Assembly: GCF_022539505.1 (NCBI RefSeq)
Contig: NC_061513.1
Span: 353,381,696 to 353,445,695 of the forward strand
Origin: Lolium rigidum
Taxonomy: Eukaryota; Streptophyta; Magnoliopsida; Poales; Poaceae
Reading direction: 5' to 3'
DNA length: 64,000 bases
A program made the translations under genes and the position numbers. The notes under the pieces are model-generated. The model ran no database searches. It was not told the DNA's origin and worked only from the letters and a program-made list of their open reading frames with translations. Shown piece by piece: positions 44,766-55,173 of this stretch (the stretch's first letter is position 1; the number at the start of each line of letters is the position of its first letter).

Positions 44766-45702
44766 ATGCCGAGCGAGCTGAAGCGCCAAGCGGAGGATGA
44801 TGGTTCCACTTCCGCCAGCCATCGCCGGAGAATCGACGACCCCGACACGCCGATTTACTCCGGTCATGGAGCACAAGGCCGGGAAGAAAAAGGCTTGCCG
44901 GCACAACTTCTCCACCACGTACGGACTTGCGCGCTCGCATCCGGAAATCCGCCCGTTCGCGCAACCGCCTCTTCGGGGACCACAACCTCTTCCGCGACGA
45001 CCACAAGGACATGCAGGACGAGGCCGCGACGGCGAGGAGGCCGCCGCCCGCGCACACCGACGACAGGAGCTCGGGGGTTCTCGTTCGACTTCCTCTTCGC
45101 CGCGCAGGACGCGTCCACCTCCTCCCTCTGCTGGGCGGTCTCCGCGCTCGAGTCCCACCCGGACGTGCTCGCCCGCGTGCGCGCCGAGGTGTCCGCCGTC
45201 TGGTCGCCGGAGTCAGGCGAGCCCATCACCGCCGAGAAGATCCAGGGGATGAGGTACACGCAGGCGGTGGCGCGCGAGGTGGTCCGGTACCGGCCCCCGG
45301 CGACGCTGGTGCCGCACATCGCCGGCGAGCCGTTCCAGCTCACCGAGTGGTACACGGTGCCCAAGGGCGCCATCGTGTTCCCGTCCGTCTACGAGTCCTC
45401 CTTCCAGGGCTTCCCGGCGCCGGACGCCTTCGACCCGGACCGCTTCTTCTCCGACGAGCGCAGGGAGGACGTGGCGTTCAAGCGCAACTTCCGGCCTTCG
45501 GCGCCGGCGCGCACCAGCGCGCCGGCCAGCGCTACGCGCTCAACCACCTCGTGCTCTTCCTCGCGCTCTTCGTCTCCGTCGCCGACTTCAAGCGGGACAC
45601 GACGGACGGATGCGACGACCCCGTGTACATGCCCACCATCGTGCCCAGTGGACGGCTGCTCCGTCTACCTCAACCAACGCTGCGCAAGCTTCCCGTCCTT
45701 CG
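44766..45702 (+). pseudogene. DUF1668/CYP710A chimera, right copy
   Basis: Same architecture as 5635-6570: [12 protein letters not shown] start, junction after HKAGKKK near 44893, short P450 mid-piece, deletion, then C-terminal CYP710A. The I-helix to PERF stretch ([20 protein letters not shown] through FDPDRF) is in one frame here, unlike the left copy. A lost base near 45493 shifts the haem region, and the cysteine codon reads CGC (Arg) at about 45518. The stop codon is lost (ttcgag for ttctgag). Nearly all these differences fall at CTG/CAG/CCTGG words, so some may be base-calling errors rather than decay. Confidence 0.75.
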
Positions 45703-45974
45703 AGCCTCAGCTGCTCGTCCTTGTCCCGTCCTCCTCCCTCCTTATCTCTCTCTTCTTTCCTTCATCTGGTCGTGTCGAGTGATGATCCGTACTAGGACCC
45801 GGTGTTTTTTGTGTTAGTTCATTCCATTGGACCATTCATCAAATTATTTCATTTGTCATTGCTCTAGTGCTTGCAGCAGATGTCGCGTACAGTGTGCCCA
45901 TAGTAGGGTTCGATCAATATGTCGTGTCTGAAATGGAAGTTTGCAGCTCACTGTGTCTGGAGCACAAATGTGTG

Positions 45975-46155
45975 GAAATAAATCCTATACGACCCAAAAT
46001 CATACGACCCGATGGGTAGACCACATCTGGTGCCGCTCATCTCAAAACAGCCAGCGGCCCGGTAGCAAATCGCAACATGCTTTGCTAACGTGTAGGATGC
46101 AGGAGGTGGTCTCCAGCCGGGTCGTGCAAGGTCGGGTCGTATAGGATTTTTTTCG
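45975..46155. mobile_element. 181-bp Mutator-like MITE, right copy
   Basis: Same TIRs and 10-bp target duplication caaatgtgtg (45965-45974, 46156-46165) as at 6844-7024. It was therefore inserted before the 39-kb duplication. Confidence 0.8.
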
Positions 46156-46755
46156 CAAATGTGTGATCCACATGTATGTATACTTTGAATCGCTATGAGT
46201 GAAGGCAGTTAGGACCTCATGTTTGTTGTGTTAGTTCATTCCATTCATCAAATTATTTCATTTGTCATCGCTCTAGTTGTAGCAGATGTGGTGTACCGTG
46301 AATGGAACTTTGCAGCTCACTGTGTCTGGAGCACAAAAGTGTGATCCACATGTACTCCTGAAACAGACAACTGATGATAAGAGTGAAGGTAGTTAGGGTG
46401 TAATTTTGTTTGAATAAATTTGAAATTTAGATAAACACAGACGACCATATACTACTATGTCCAGCCAGCAGCCATAGTAGGATATATTTTCAGTTTCATA
46501 CAACTAGACGAAAAATAATGCAACGCACAAAATGCTTGTCCAGCCAGCAATAGTAGCACATAACCATCAGCTTTCTTAAATGTTGCCTATACCTTTTGAA
46601 GATGGTACAGAAAATGAGAGGCGAATTTATGTAGCAAATCAGACCATAGTACATGCTAATTGCACGGATAAGTTAGTGAGGTCTACTGCTGCCAAACAGG
46701 ACTCTAATGGAGGCCTAATGATGATTGAGCCGCAGCTGCTAATTAAGCCTAACAC

Positions 46756-46775
46756 TTTTTTTTTTTTTTGAACTG
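46756..46775 (-). mobile_element. Minimal retrotransposed tail, right copy
   Basis: T14GAACTG between perfect copies of aattaagcctaacac (46741-46755, 46776-46790). Confidence 0.7.
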
Positions 46776-46790
46776 AATTAAGCCTAACAC

Positions 46791-48365
46791 TGATGGGACT
46801 CTGCTAAAGCCAAATGCTAACATGGCTCTAATTAAGCATAATGCTAACAGCACTCTAATTAAGCCTGATTCTAAGCAGGACTCATGGAGCTCAGGGCGGA
46901 TGAAGGAATGTACAGCTCCAAATTACAGACAACCCACCAGTTCTTTGTACAGCTCCAACACATCTTGCCTCGTCACTTCCTGCATAAAGTGAGTACAGAA
47001 GAAATTATGAGTGCTTGTGAAATAGAATTAGAAGAAATTTGAATGATCCACTACAGAAGAGAGGCATCAAACTGGCATATGAAGACAAATTACTACTGCC
47101 AAACAATTATGAACCGATTCATGCTTTAAAATAACGCAACACTTTGCCAATTAGAATGAAATAGACACCAGTGGAAATTGATCCCAAAACATGATTCAGT
47201 TTCATATAAAAATGTAGTAGTTGGAATTTGTTCTACAAATCTGCAATGAAGAGCTAATGGGCAGCAACAGCACTATGTATTCATGCATCTCGAGCAGCTC
47301 AGACTAGCTAATTCTGCACATCACGAGTCACTGTTTAGAGCAAACCTAAACTAAAACATATCTGGGTGGTCACACGGATATGGGCACCAAAAACTCCAAA
47401 CTATTCACCTAAAGTTCTCTACTGGTCTGCTAGTTGTTCAACACGGTGTCGACAGGGTCGGTCGGCCGCCAGCCAGCCAGAGGTTACAAGGAAGAAGCAA
47501 AGTTTGGTCTTGGGTGAGTAGAGGGCCGTACAAAAACAAAACATGCTGGATACCAGCAATCTTAAGCACTTATAACAACCAGTGTGCTACATATGACAAT
47601 TTAGTTAACAAGTACATATAGGAAAATCCCTATCTTGCATATGACAAACGGAAAATCGCTTCCGATGCATATACATGCAAGTCAAACTAAACCATGGTAG
47701 TTCATAAATCAACAACACATCAGTACAAGTAATTAGCTAGCATAGCTTCAGCAGTACCAGGATGTGCAATTCCTGAGTCATTACCTAAATAAAGAGATAT
47801 AATTCAAGTTTGACAATGAGCTGATTGCTAGCTCACATACAAATGATTGGAAGAACCATGGAAAATTCAGATCAAGAAAATAAACCATGGATAAGCTAAT
47901 TAATCAAATCAAATATTAATCAGCAACATGTTTTCGAAAAATTCACCACTCCGTTTGCAGATCTGTCTTGTTTTCAACAAGATTTCTTAGATCAGTTAGC
48001 TCAGTTTCTGTAAGAAAAAGAAAAAGATGGAAGCAGGCAAGCTATGCGCACTTACGAAAATAGCTCATGCGCAAGCACTAGGAATCACCAAGAAATGCAG
48101 CATTTCCCGTATTTCAACATGGACGCGAGTCTACTAATCCAGTGAGACTGTTTGCTCTATTCTTACCACGGCTCTAGGAGCGGGAGGTTCTGGCCAGCCT
48201 AGCAGCAGTTGCGCCACCGGAACCATCGCCGGGAGCAGCAGGTCGGAGTGGTGGCCAGCAAGAGCAGTGGGTCAGTGACATAACCGCATACACTTGTGCA
48301 CCTCACATGTTAGAAAATGAAGCGAGGATTACTATGCATAGCACAGACATTAATCACAAGAACAA
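46791..48365. other. AT-rich non-coding stretch, right copy
   Basis: Counterpart of 7663-9237. No gene supported. Confidence 0.4.
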
Positions 48366-48732
48366 TTACTTAACAAACATCATGAGATTGCATATAAGTG
48401 ATCTAGGGTTCAGGCAACACAAAAAATAAGAGGAAATCAAGTACACGGCGTCTTCTGGTCTTGTATTCGTAGGCGTGTCTCGGCCGCCCAAGCTATCTGG
48501 AGTGGCATTGTCCTCTGGTCTGGTCTTGTCTTGCCACGCCACCGACCGAAAAGTGCTCGCCTCACCTCCGCCGCCCCACGCATCCTCTGCGTCGCCGTCG
48601 CCATGGAGCCTCTCAGCCGGCCAAGCGATGTGGACACAGTCTTCGTCGCCGTGGCCGTGGCCAATGTCCAAAGTCACAAGTCACGCGATAGCCGACGCGC
48701 GGCTAGGGTGGCCATGGGCTTTGTACTTATAG
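48366..48732 (-). other. Candidate minus-strand promoter and first exon, right copy
   Basis: TATA-like ctataagtac on the minus strand (48723-48732) and the same downstream open frames as at 9238-9604. The frames are conserved only because the copies are recent, so this is not evidence of selection. Confidence 0.25.
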
Positions 48733-49116
48733 GCGGTGGCGGGGCACGTGGCAGCTTAATTAGAGGAAGGTAGGTTTGAAAAATCGAGGAGGGAGGGAGG
48801 TAGAAGAAGGAGAGAGAACCGAGGCAGTCGCGCGCGCGGCGGTCGAATAGAGAGAAAGAGAACGGAACCGATGGAGGCGCTTCGATCGTGTCGATCGAGT
48901 GCAAGCGTAGGCCACACACGCGCGCGCGCCAGCTAGCTAGCTATTGGAGTACGTCTTGATCGAGAGAGAAAAAAACCATGCGCGCGTACGTGTGCAAGCC
49001 AGCCAGCTGGCTCCGATCGTTGATACCGATTCGATGGATGCGTGCGTTTCCTTCCCTTGAGTAGGAGGAGCACCCGTTTGGCAGGTCGGCTCGGTACACA
49101 CGCAGCGGCGCGCGGG

Positions 49117-49158
49117 AGGACGCCTTCGACCCGGACCGCTTCTTCTCCGACGCGCGCG
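49117..49158 (+). other. CYP710A splinter, right copy
   Basis: Same 42-bp [19 protein letters not shown] piece as at 9990-10031. Confidence 0.6.
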
Positions 49159-49223
49159 GGAGGCCGCTCGGTTTCTTTTTCCGAGATTGCAAGGCCAGGC
49201 CCATGGCCCACCTTGGTGGTGAG

Positions 49224-49232
49224 CATAAAAGC
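49224..49232 (+). promoter_or_regulatory. TATA-like box of the right DUF1668-like gene
   Basis: cataaaagc, 70 bases upstream of the ATG at 49294. Confidence 0.45.
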
Positions 49233-49293
49233 AAGGGAGAAAGACCACGACTATGCATAGAGGTTTTGCAGCGCAGCCGCCTGTTCCCGCGAG

Positions 49294-50442
49294 ATGCCGA
49301 GCGAGCTGAAGCGCGACGCAGAGGATGCTGGTTCCACGTCTCCGAGCCATCGCCGGAGAATCAACGACCCCGACAAGCCGATGTACCTGGTGGTGGAGCA
49401 CAAGGCCGGGAAGAAAAAGGACGCCAAGCCTGCCGACTCCGCACCCAGCGTCAGCATCGCCGGCGCAACAACGCCTATGGTCCCCCTGCACCTCAGCCAA
49501 CCCGGCATGTCCTTCGCCGCGGTATCGTCGCCGCAGGGGTCCTGGATCGTCGGCGTGGGCGGGGAAGGGCAGGGTCACACCATAATCTACGATGTCGCGA
49601 CCTCCAAGGAGTTTCACGGCCCCGACCTCAGTACCAACAAGATGGATCCCGTCCTGATACCGTTCCGCGGCCAGCTCTACGTGTTCTCGCGCCGCCCCTC
49701 CGTCAAGTGGGAACCGAGGGTCCTCGACTACCTTCCCTGGTTCGAGCTGATCTGCTTCAAGGATGGCCGCCCTAGGTGGAATCATCTCACCAAAGATCTC
49801 GAGCCGCCGCCCGTCTTCCCGTGCCGCATCAACCCGATCGAATACAGCAACCCGCCGGAGATTTGTGTCGCCGCCTACGCCACGGTTGGCTCCCATATCT
49901 TGCTCTCCGTGCAGCTGGAGAACGCCGGCAAGGTGAAGAGGAAATACAAGGGGACCTGCGGGTACGACGTGGACAGGGATGTCTGGGAGATGGTGCACGC
50001 CATGAATCTTCCTTTCCTCGGCGAGGCTGTGCCCCTCGGCGACCACCTCTTTCTTGGCCGGTCCAGAGTCAGGGATGGTGCTGCCGTTGTCTACTCTATG
50101 GAGGTCTGCCAATCAGCAGCGTCTGGGAAGAGCGAGCTGTCCATTAGAGAGGTTAACGTGGTGGTGGCGCCCAAGGGCCGCATTGTTCTTGGGGATCTTC
50201 TCTTCCCTTTGGAAAGGGGCTGGTTTTCCTCTGTTTGCGTTCGATCTGCTGATCCCGGCCCGGAGTCAAAGTTAGTAGACAATGTACGTGTTGTTCAACG
50301 CAAATACGTTATGGTGGGGTATAATGCTGCTGAGAACCATGCGACAATTGAGAAGCAGCATCGCCAAGTTTACAAACTGGTGGTTGATCCATCTCGTCCT
50401 TTGGCTCATCCTTCCCCGGTGGCTGCTGCTTTCACAGTGTAA
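49294..50442 (+). CDS. DUF1668-like grass protein, unknown function
   Basis: An intact, intronless 382-codon frame with the same basic N-terminus and kelch-like modules as 10167-11303. Residues 1-130 are identical to the left gene. From residue 131 (FSRRPSVKWEPRV here, LSRRPSVKYEPRG there) the two differ at about 30 sites, plus the GKS insertion at about residue 285 (SAASGKSELSIRE). Most changes are conservative and the frame stays open in both, which is consistent with both lineages having been under coding constraint. Function is unknown. Confidence 0.75.
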   Translation: MPSELKRDAEDAGSTSPSHRRRINDPDKPMYLVVEHKAGKKKDAKPADSAPSVSIAGATTPMVPLHLSQPGMSFAAVSSPQGSWIVGVGGEGQGHTIIYDVATSKEFHGPDLSTNKMDPVLIPFRGQLYVFSRRPSVKWEPRVLDYLPWFELICFKDGRPRWNHLTKDLEPPPVFPCRINPIEYSNPPEICVAAYATVGSHILLSVQLENAGKVKRKYKGTCGYDVDRDVWEMVHAMNLPFLGEAVPLGDHLFLGRSRVRDGAAVVYSMEVCQSAASGKSELSIREVNVVVAPKGRIVLGDLLFPLERGWFSSVCVRSADPGPESKLVDNVRVVQRKYVMVGYNAAENHATIEKQHRQVYKLVVDPSRPLAHPSPVAAAFTV

Positions 50443-50557
50443 TAATGCCACAGCCCACGGGCCTCCTGTTTTCAGCTGCCGCTGCGTATCCTCCAGTTTT
50501 TATTCCTCATCCGTATACTCTTCACATGAATGATGTATCAACATTACTAATAGGACT

Positions 50558-51665
50558 GAGCATCTCTAACAGACGCACCAAAATGTGCGCATAAAAAACA
50601 CCAAAATACAGCGCGGAAGCGACACGCGACGCTCTAGCAGGCGCGCAAAATACGGCACGTGCTAAAAAAAGTTGCCGTGTGCGGGCTTTTGCGCCATTCT
50701 ACGCGCCAAAGCTGGCGCGCCGCTTCCAGCGCGCTATAAAATGAGGCGCGCGCGCACCCAACTGCCAGGAAGATTCAACCGCGCGTCGCATCGCCACCGC
50801 TCCACCTCGCTCCGCGCGTCGCTCTGCCTCCCCGCGATGCCGCCCCACCGCCGCTCGAGCTCCGGCTACCGCGGTGTCTACGCGCGCCCGAACGGGACCT
50901 TCTATGCCGAGATCTGGAGCGGCGAGGAGCGCATCAGTGTTCGGCACGTTCGAGACGGTGCACGAGGCGGCGCGAGTACGACGCGGTCGCCCTGGCGCCT
51001 CGGCCGCTCTCGGTGTTCGATGAACTCGACGATGTCCGGACGCGGCAGCAGGCGGAAGCCCTCACGCCACCGCCACCGGCCGTCACGCGCGAGGCAAGGC
51101 AGCGCCGCCGCGAGCTCAAGCGGCCGCCTCGTCGTCGCCGAGCGTGACGAGCGCATGCGCCTTGAGTGGGCGCGGCGCTTCCTGGAGGACGTGGCCGCGG
51201 TGGTCGCCTTCTACGCCGAGAAGGAAGAGGCAAAGGCGGCGCAGAAGGTGGCGAAGAAGCACGGTCGGGGGGCGGGGAGGGCGAAGAAGGAGACCAAGAA
51301 GAAGGAGAAGGCCGCGAAGAAGAAGGAGGAGAAGAAGAATGGCGCCGGTCCGTCGACCATCACCGTCGACTCTTCCTCCTCGGATTTCGAGTGGACGTCG
51401 ACTCCGGTGTCGTCCACAACACCGAACTCCTCCGACTTCGACTGGGAGTCCTATTAGTGTAGTCTAGTTTTAAGAAATTCGGTTGTAGCAAATGTGGGTT
51501 GAACTTTGCAATATATTTATATTTTCAGTATATTTTACATTTTGTTTGATCTATTTACATATGCAATTGGGTGAAAATTGTTCTTTTGGACTAGCTCTTG
51601 CCGACGCCGCGCGCTATGAACCCAAATATACAAGACCCGATATAGCGCGGCCGTTGGAGATGCTC
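50558..51665 (+). mobile_element. TIR element carrying an AP2 frame, right copy
   Basis: Left end gagcatctctaac, right end gttggagatgctc followed by tta (51666-51668). Its left flank has lost about 18 bases relative to the left copy, so the TTA on that side is gone. The interior is much more diverged from 11448-12483 than the adjoining gene is. The last 80 bases do not align, although both end in a TIR-like sequence. Confidence 0.6.
50837..51457 (+). pseudogene. AP2/ERF-type frame with intact lysine-rich tail
   Basis: From the ATG at 50837: SSSGYRGVYARPNGTFYAEI, then a frame change near 50940 that scrambles FETVHEAAREYDAVA and the region to about 51115. After that the original frame resumes with LVVAERDERMRLEWARRFLE and VAFYAEKEEAKAAQK. 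A long Lys-rich stretch and a Ser/Asp tail (SSSDFEWTS...FDWESY) follow, to a TAG at 51455-51457. The AP2 domain is interrupted, so DNA binding is not expected as written. Confidence 0.65.
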
Positions 51666-52520
51666 TTAGATCGGGCATAGCCGAGAGCTCACCTTGTGAG
51701 TTCTCGGTGACAATACTATCACTTACGTCATACAGCCAAAAAAAGAGATAAGAAATTACATAAAAGAAAAGTCCTGCTACAGAGATCGAAAACTTGAAAC
51801 ACACCAGCTTCTCTGTAAGCGACGGCCCAAGAAGGAAACAATGCACAAACACTGGTCGTCGTCCGATCATAGATCTTATGTTTTCACCCCGAAGAATGTC
51901 CTCCTTTCAAAACAATGCCTTCAACAAGAACATTGCTAGGCACAACCAATTAAGGCCAGGCCTTGTATTTTCACCCCCGAAAGATAGAACTTTGAACTAC
52001 TCTTGTGTAGTCGCCCCACATACAACTCGTTGTTTAAAGTCACGACGCTCCAAGCCAATTCCACCTCACCACCAAGATCTGACCACCATTGCTCTTCCAC
52101 CGATCTCGGCTTTCTTGACCTTCTCCGCCAGCACCATGGAAAGAAAACGAGCTCCATGATATTAACTGCCAGCAAAGCTTCGAAGCGTTCCCTCTGAAAC
52201 CAAACGGTCGGATAAAAAACATGGGTGCGCCCGACCGAAAACACCCACTCCAGCAATCTTCGTGCATTGATCGCACAATGAATTTTGTCGGCAGGACCTT
52301 CCGAACACGACAATCCAGCCAGCCTCGTGGGAAGAAGCTTCCGACCGATCTTCACTTGGCGCGAGAGAAACCCTAGGACAGCCACCTTTATTTGGTAGAA
52401 CGGCAGGCCCCCTCGCCGCCGCCCACCGGTCGACCTCATCAGCGGAAGAGGAGGCCGCCACCGACCACAAACCCGTCAACGAGTCGTCCGCCGCCACCCC
52501 AACACCGAAGAAGGCCACCA
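51666..52520. other. Unrecognised region between duplication end and LINE
   Basis: No homology with the sequence after the left copy. The minus strand has a 168-codon frame (52439-51936), but I see no known domain. Composition suggests a non-LTR element tail or decayed gene lying in reverse. Nothing firmer can be said. Confidence 0.25.
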
Positions 52521-52692
52521 AAAAGGCTATTCATGATATTGCACACGAGCTAAAGTAAAAAAGGCTAGGGGGCATATTTCTCAAATTGGACTTCGAGAAA
52601 GCCTACGATAGGATGAATTGGGACTTTCTGCGGGAAGTTCTACACCGCAAAGTTTTCTCGGGTATGATGGTCCATAGATTAATGCAGCTGGT
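52521..52692 (+). mobile_element. LINE reverse transcriptase, piece 1 of 4
   Basis: The frame AIHDIAHELK*KRLGGIFLKL + DFEKAYDRMNWDFLREVL is reverse-transcriptase domain 3 of a grass LINE, with the motif A aspartate in KLDFEKAYD. One stop interrupts it. It ends at QLV, where the LTR element is inserted. Everything 5' of this (endonuclease, first part of RT) is missing. Confidence 0.85.
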
Positions 52693-54292
52693 TGATACGT
52701 CTCCGACGTATCGATAATTTCTTATGTTCTATGCCATATTATTGATGATACCTACATGTTTTATGCACACTTTATGTCATATTCGTGCATTTTCTGGAAC
52801 TAACCTATTAACAAGATGCCGAAGTGCCGCTCTCGTTTTCTCGCCGTTTTTGGTTTCGTAAATCCTAGTAACGAAATATTCTCGAATTGGACGAAACGAA
52901 GACCCAGTGGGCCTATTTTTCCACGAAGCTTCCGTAAGACCGAAGAACATACGAAGTGGGGCCACGAGGTGGCGACACCACATGGCGGCGCGGCCAAGGG
53001 GGGCCCGCGCCGCCCTATGGTGTGGGCCCCTCGTCGGCCCCCGACTCGCCCTTCCGCCTACTTAAAGCCTCCGTCGCGAAACCCCCGATGCGAAAAACCA
53101 CGATACGGAAAACCTCACCGAGACGCCGCCGCCGCCGATCCCATCTCGGGGATTCTCGGAGATCTCCTCCGCACCCTCGCCGGAGAGGGGATTCATCTCC
53201 CGGAGGACTCTACACCGCCATGGTCGCCTCCGGAGTGATGAGTGAGTAGTTCACCCCCGGACTATGGGTCCATAGCAGTAGCTAGATGGTTGTCTTCTCC
53301 TCATTGTGCTTCATTGTTGGATCTTGTGAGCTGCCTAACATGATCAAGATCATCTATCCGTAATACTCTATGTTGTGTTTGTCGGGATCCGATGGATAGA
53401 GAATACCATGTCATGTTAATTATCAAGTTATTACATATGTGTTGTTTATGATCTTGCATGCTCTCCGTTACTAGTAGAGGCTCGGCCAAGTTTTTGCTTT
53501 TAACTCCAAGAGGGAGTATTTATGCTCGATAGTGGGTTCATGCCCGCATTGACACCGGGACAAGTGATGTAAAGTTCTAAGGTTGTGTTGTGCCGTTGCC
53601 ACTAGGGATAAAACATTGGCGCTATGTCCGAGGATGTAGTTGTTGATTACATTACGCACCATACTTAATGCAATTGTCTCGTTGCTTTGCAACTTAATAC
53701 CGGAAGGGGTTCGGATGATAACCCGAAGGTGGACTTTTTAGGCATAGATGCAGCTTGGATGGCGGTCTATGTACTTTGTCGTAATGCCCAATTAAATCTC
53801 ACTATACTTATCATGTCATGTATGTGCATTGTTATGCCCTCTCTATTTGTCAATTGCCCGACCGTAATTTGTTCACCCAACATGCTTTTATCTTATGGGA
53901 GAGACACCTCTAGTGAACTCGTGGACCCCGGTCCATTCTTTTAATACCGAAATACAAATCTGCCGCAATACTTGTTTTTACTCGTTTTCTCTCGCAAACA
54001 ATCATCTTCCACACAATACGGTTAATCCTTTGTTACAGCAAGCCTGTGAGATTGACAACCTCACCGTTTCGTTGGGGCAAAGTACTTTGGTTGTGTTGTG
54101 CAGGTTCCACGTTGGCGCCGAATCTCCGGTGTTGCGCCGCACTACATCCCGCCGCCATCAACCTTCAACGTGCTTCTTGGCTCCTCCTCGGTTCGATAAA
54201 CCTTGGTTTCTTTCCGAGGGAAAACTTGCCGCCGTGCGCATCATACCTTCCTCTTGGGGTTGCCCAACGAACGTGTGAAATACACGCCATCA
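52693..54292 (+). repeat. 5' LTR
   Basis: TG...CA boundaries; a possible TATA-like tacttaaag at 53059-53067 after GC-rich sequence. Many differences from the 3' LTR are one-base indels (for example tttctcgcc against tttccgcc), and most lie at CTG/CAG words. Confidence 0.9.
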
Positions 54293-54303
54293 AGCATATT
54301 TTC

Positions 54304-54321
54304 CGGCGCCGTTGTCGGGGA
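54304..54321 (+). promoter_or_regulatory. Primer-binding site, tRNA-Asp type
   Basis: cggcgccgttgtcgggga, 11 bases after the 5' LTR, matches the complement of the plant tRNA-Asp(GUC) 3' end except at two positions. This kind of primer is common among grass gypsy-type elements. Confidence 0.7.
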
Positions 54322-54528
54322 GATCAAGACACGCCGCAAGGGGAGTCTCCACTTCTCAATCTCTTTACTTTGTTTTTGTCTTGCTTTATTTTATTTACTA
54401 CTTTGTTTGCTGCATTATATCAAAACACAAAAAAATTAGTTGCTAGTTTTACTTTATTTACCGTCTTGTTTGCTATATCAAAAACACAAAAAAATTAGTT
54501 TACTTGCATTTACCTTACTTGATTCATC

Positions 54529-55173
54529 ATGTTTCCTTTTAATTTTACCACAAAGAACATACCGGTAGGACAAGGGTCTATAATTGGGAGGAACAATATA
54601 GAAGAATTTTTCACCCATGTTAGTACCGTTGAAGATTTTGAAGATAGACACTTGGTAGAACTTGCTCCTACTTATGAAATTGCTGCCGCCGCTTTAGTTC
54701 GCTTGTTGGAAACTAAATTTGTTAATCTCAATCCTATAATCCAACACATGTTTCTTACACTTGGTGATTTGGAAGAGGGGGAAAAGAAAGATTTTGTTTT
54801 AGAAACCCTTCTTAGAGAATTTGGTGGTCTAGCAAGAGAGGCTAGAAAGGTCTTCGCTAAATTTAATATGCTTGGTTCTCATACTAATTTTGTTGGTCTC
54901 CTTGAAAAAATGGATATGGATAGGATAAGGTACACTAATAATGCTAATGATGGTGGGGAGATCAAAGCACCAATACCATGTAAACTCCTAGCTATGAATG
55001 ATGCACTAGAAAATAACTATGCTTGGCTTGTTCCCGAAAATTTGTTCGATGAGAGTAGCAAGCCCAAGACTAATGAAAAGGGAGACGCTGAAACTTATGT
55101 ATCCAATATACTATGCATGGTTGAGAAAACTCCAAACCCCGCCGTAGGTGCACCACCCTTCGATAATACTTGA
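54529..55173 (+). CDS. Lone gag-like 214-residue protein of the LTR element
   Basis: An intact frame (MFPFNFTTKNIPVGQGSIIG ... NPAVGAPPFDNT). It is mostly helical and acidic, with a hydrophobic centre (AAALVRLLETKFVNLNPIIQ, FVLETLLREFGGLAREARKV). No zinc knuckle, protease or polymerase motif is seen. Its position right after the primer site and its uniqueness in the element suggest a gag-derived or packaging role, but that is inference. An intact frame in a recently inserted element suggests the family was active with this protein. Confidence 0.65.
   Translation: MFPFNFTTKNIPVGQGSIIGRNNIEEFFTHVSTVEDFEDRHLVELAPTYEIAAAALVRLLETKFVNLNPIIQHMFLTLGDLEEGEKKDFVLETLLREFGGLAREARKVFAKFNMLGSHTNFVGLLEKMDMDRIRYTNNANDGGEIKAPIPCKLLAMNDALENNYAWLVPENLFDESSKPKTNEKGDAETYVSNILCMVEKTPNPAVGAPPFDNT

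Larger units (their letters stand above)
39135..50557 (+). repeat. Right copy of the ~39.1-kb-period segmental duplication
   Basis: Co-linear with 1-11447. Differences up to 49683 are few and mostly 1-2-base changes at CTG/CAG words. After 49684 they become ordinary substitutions. Homology also covers the AP2-carrying element (50558-51665), but with much lower identity, and stops at its right end. Confidence 0.97.
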
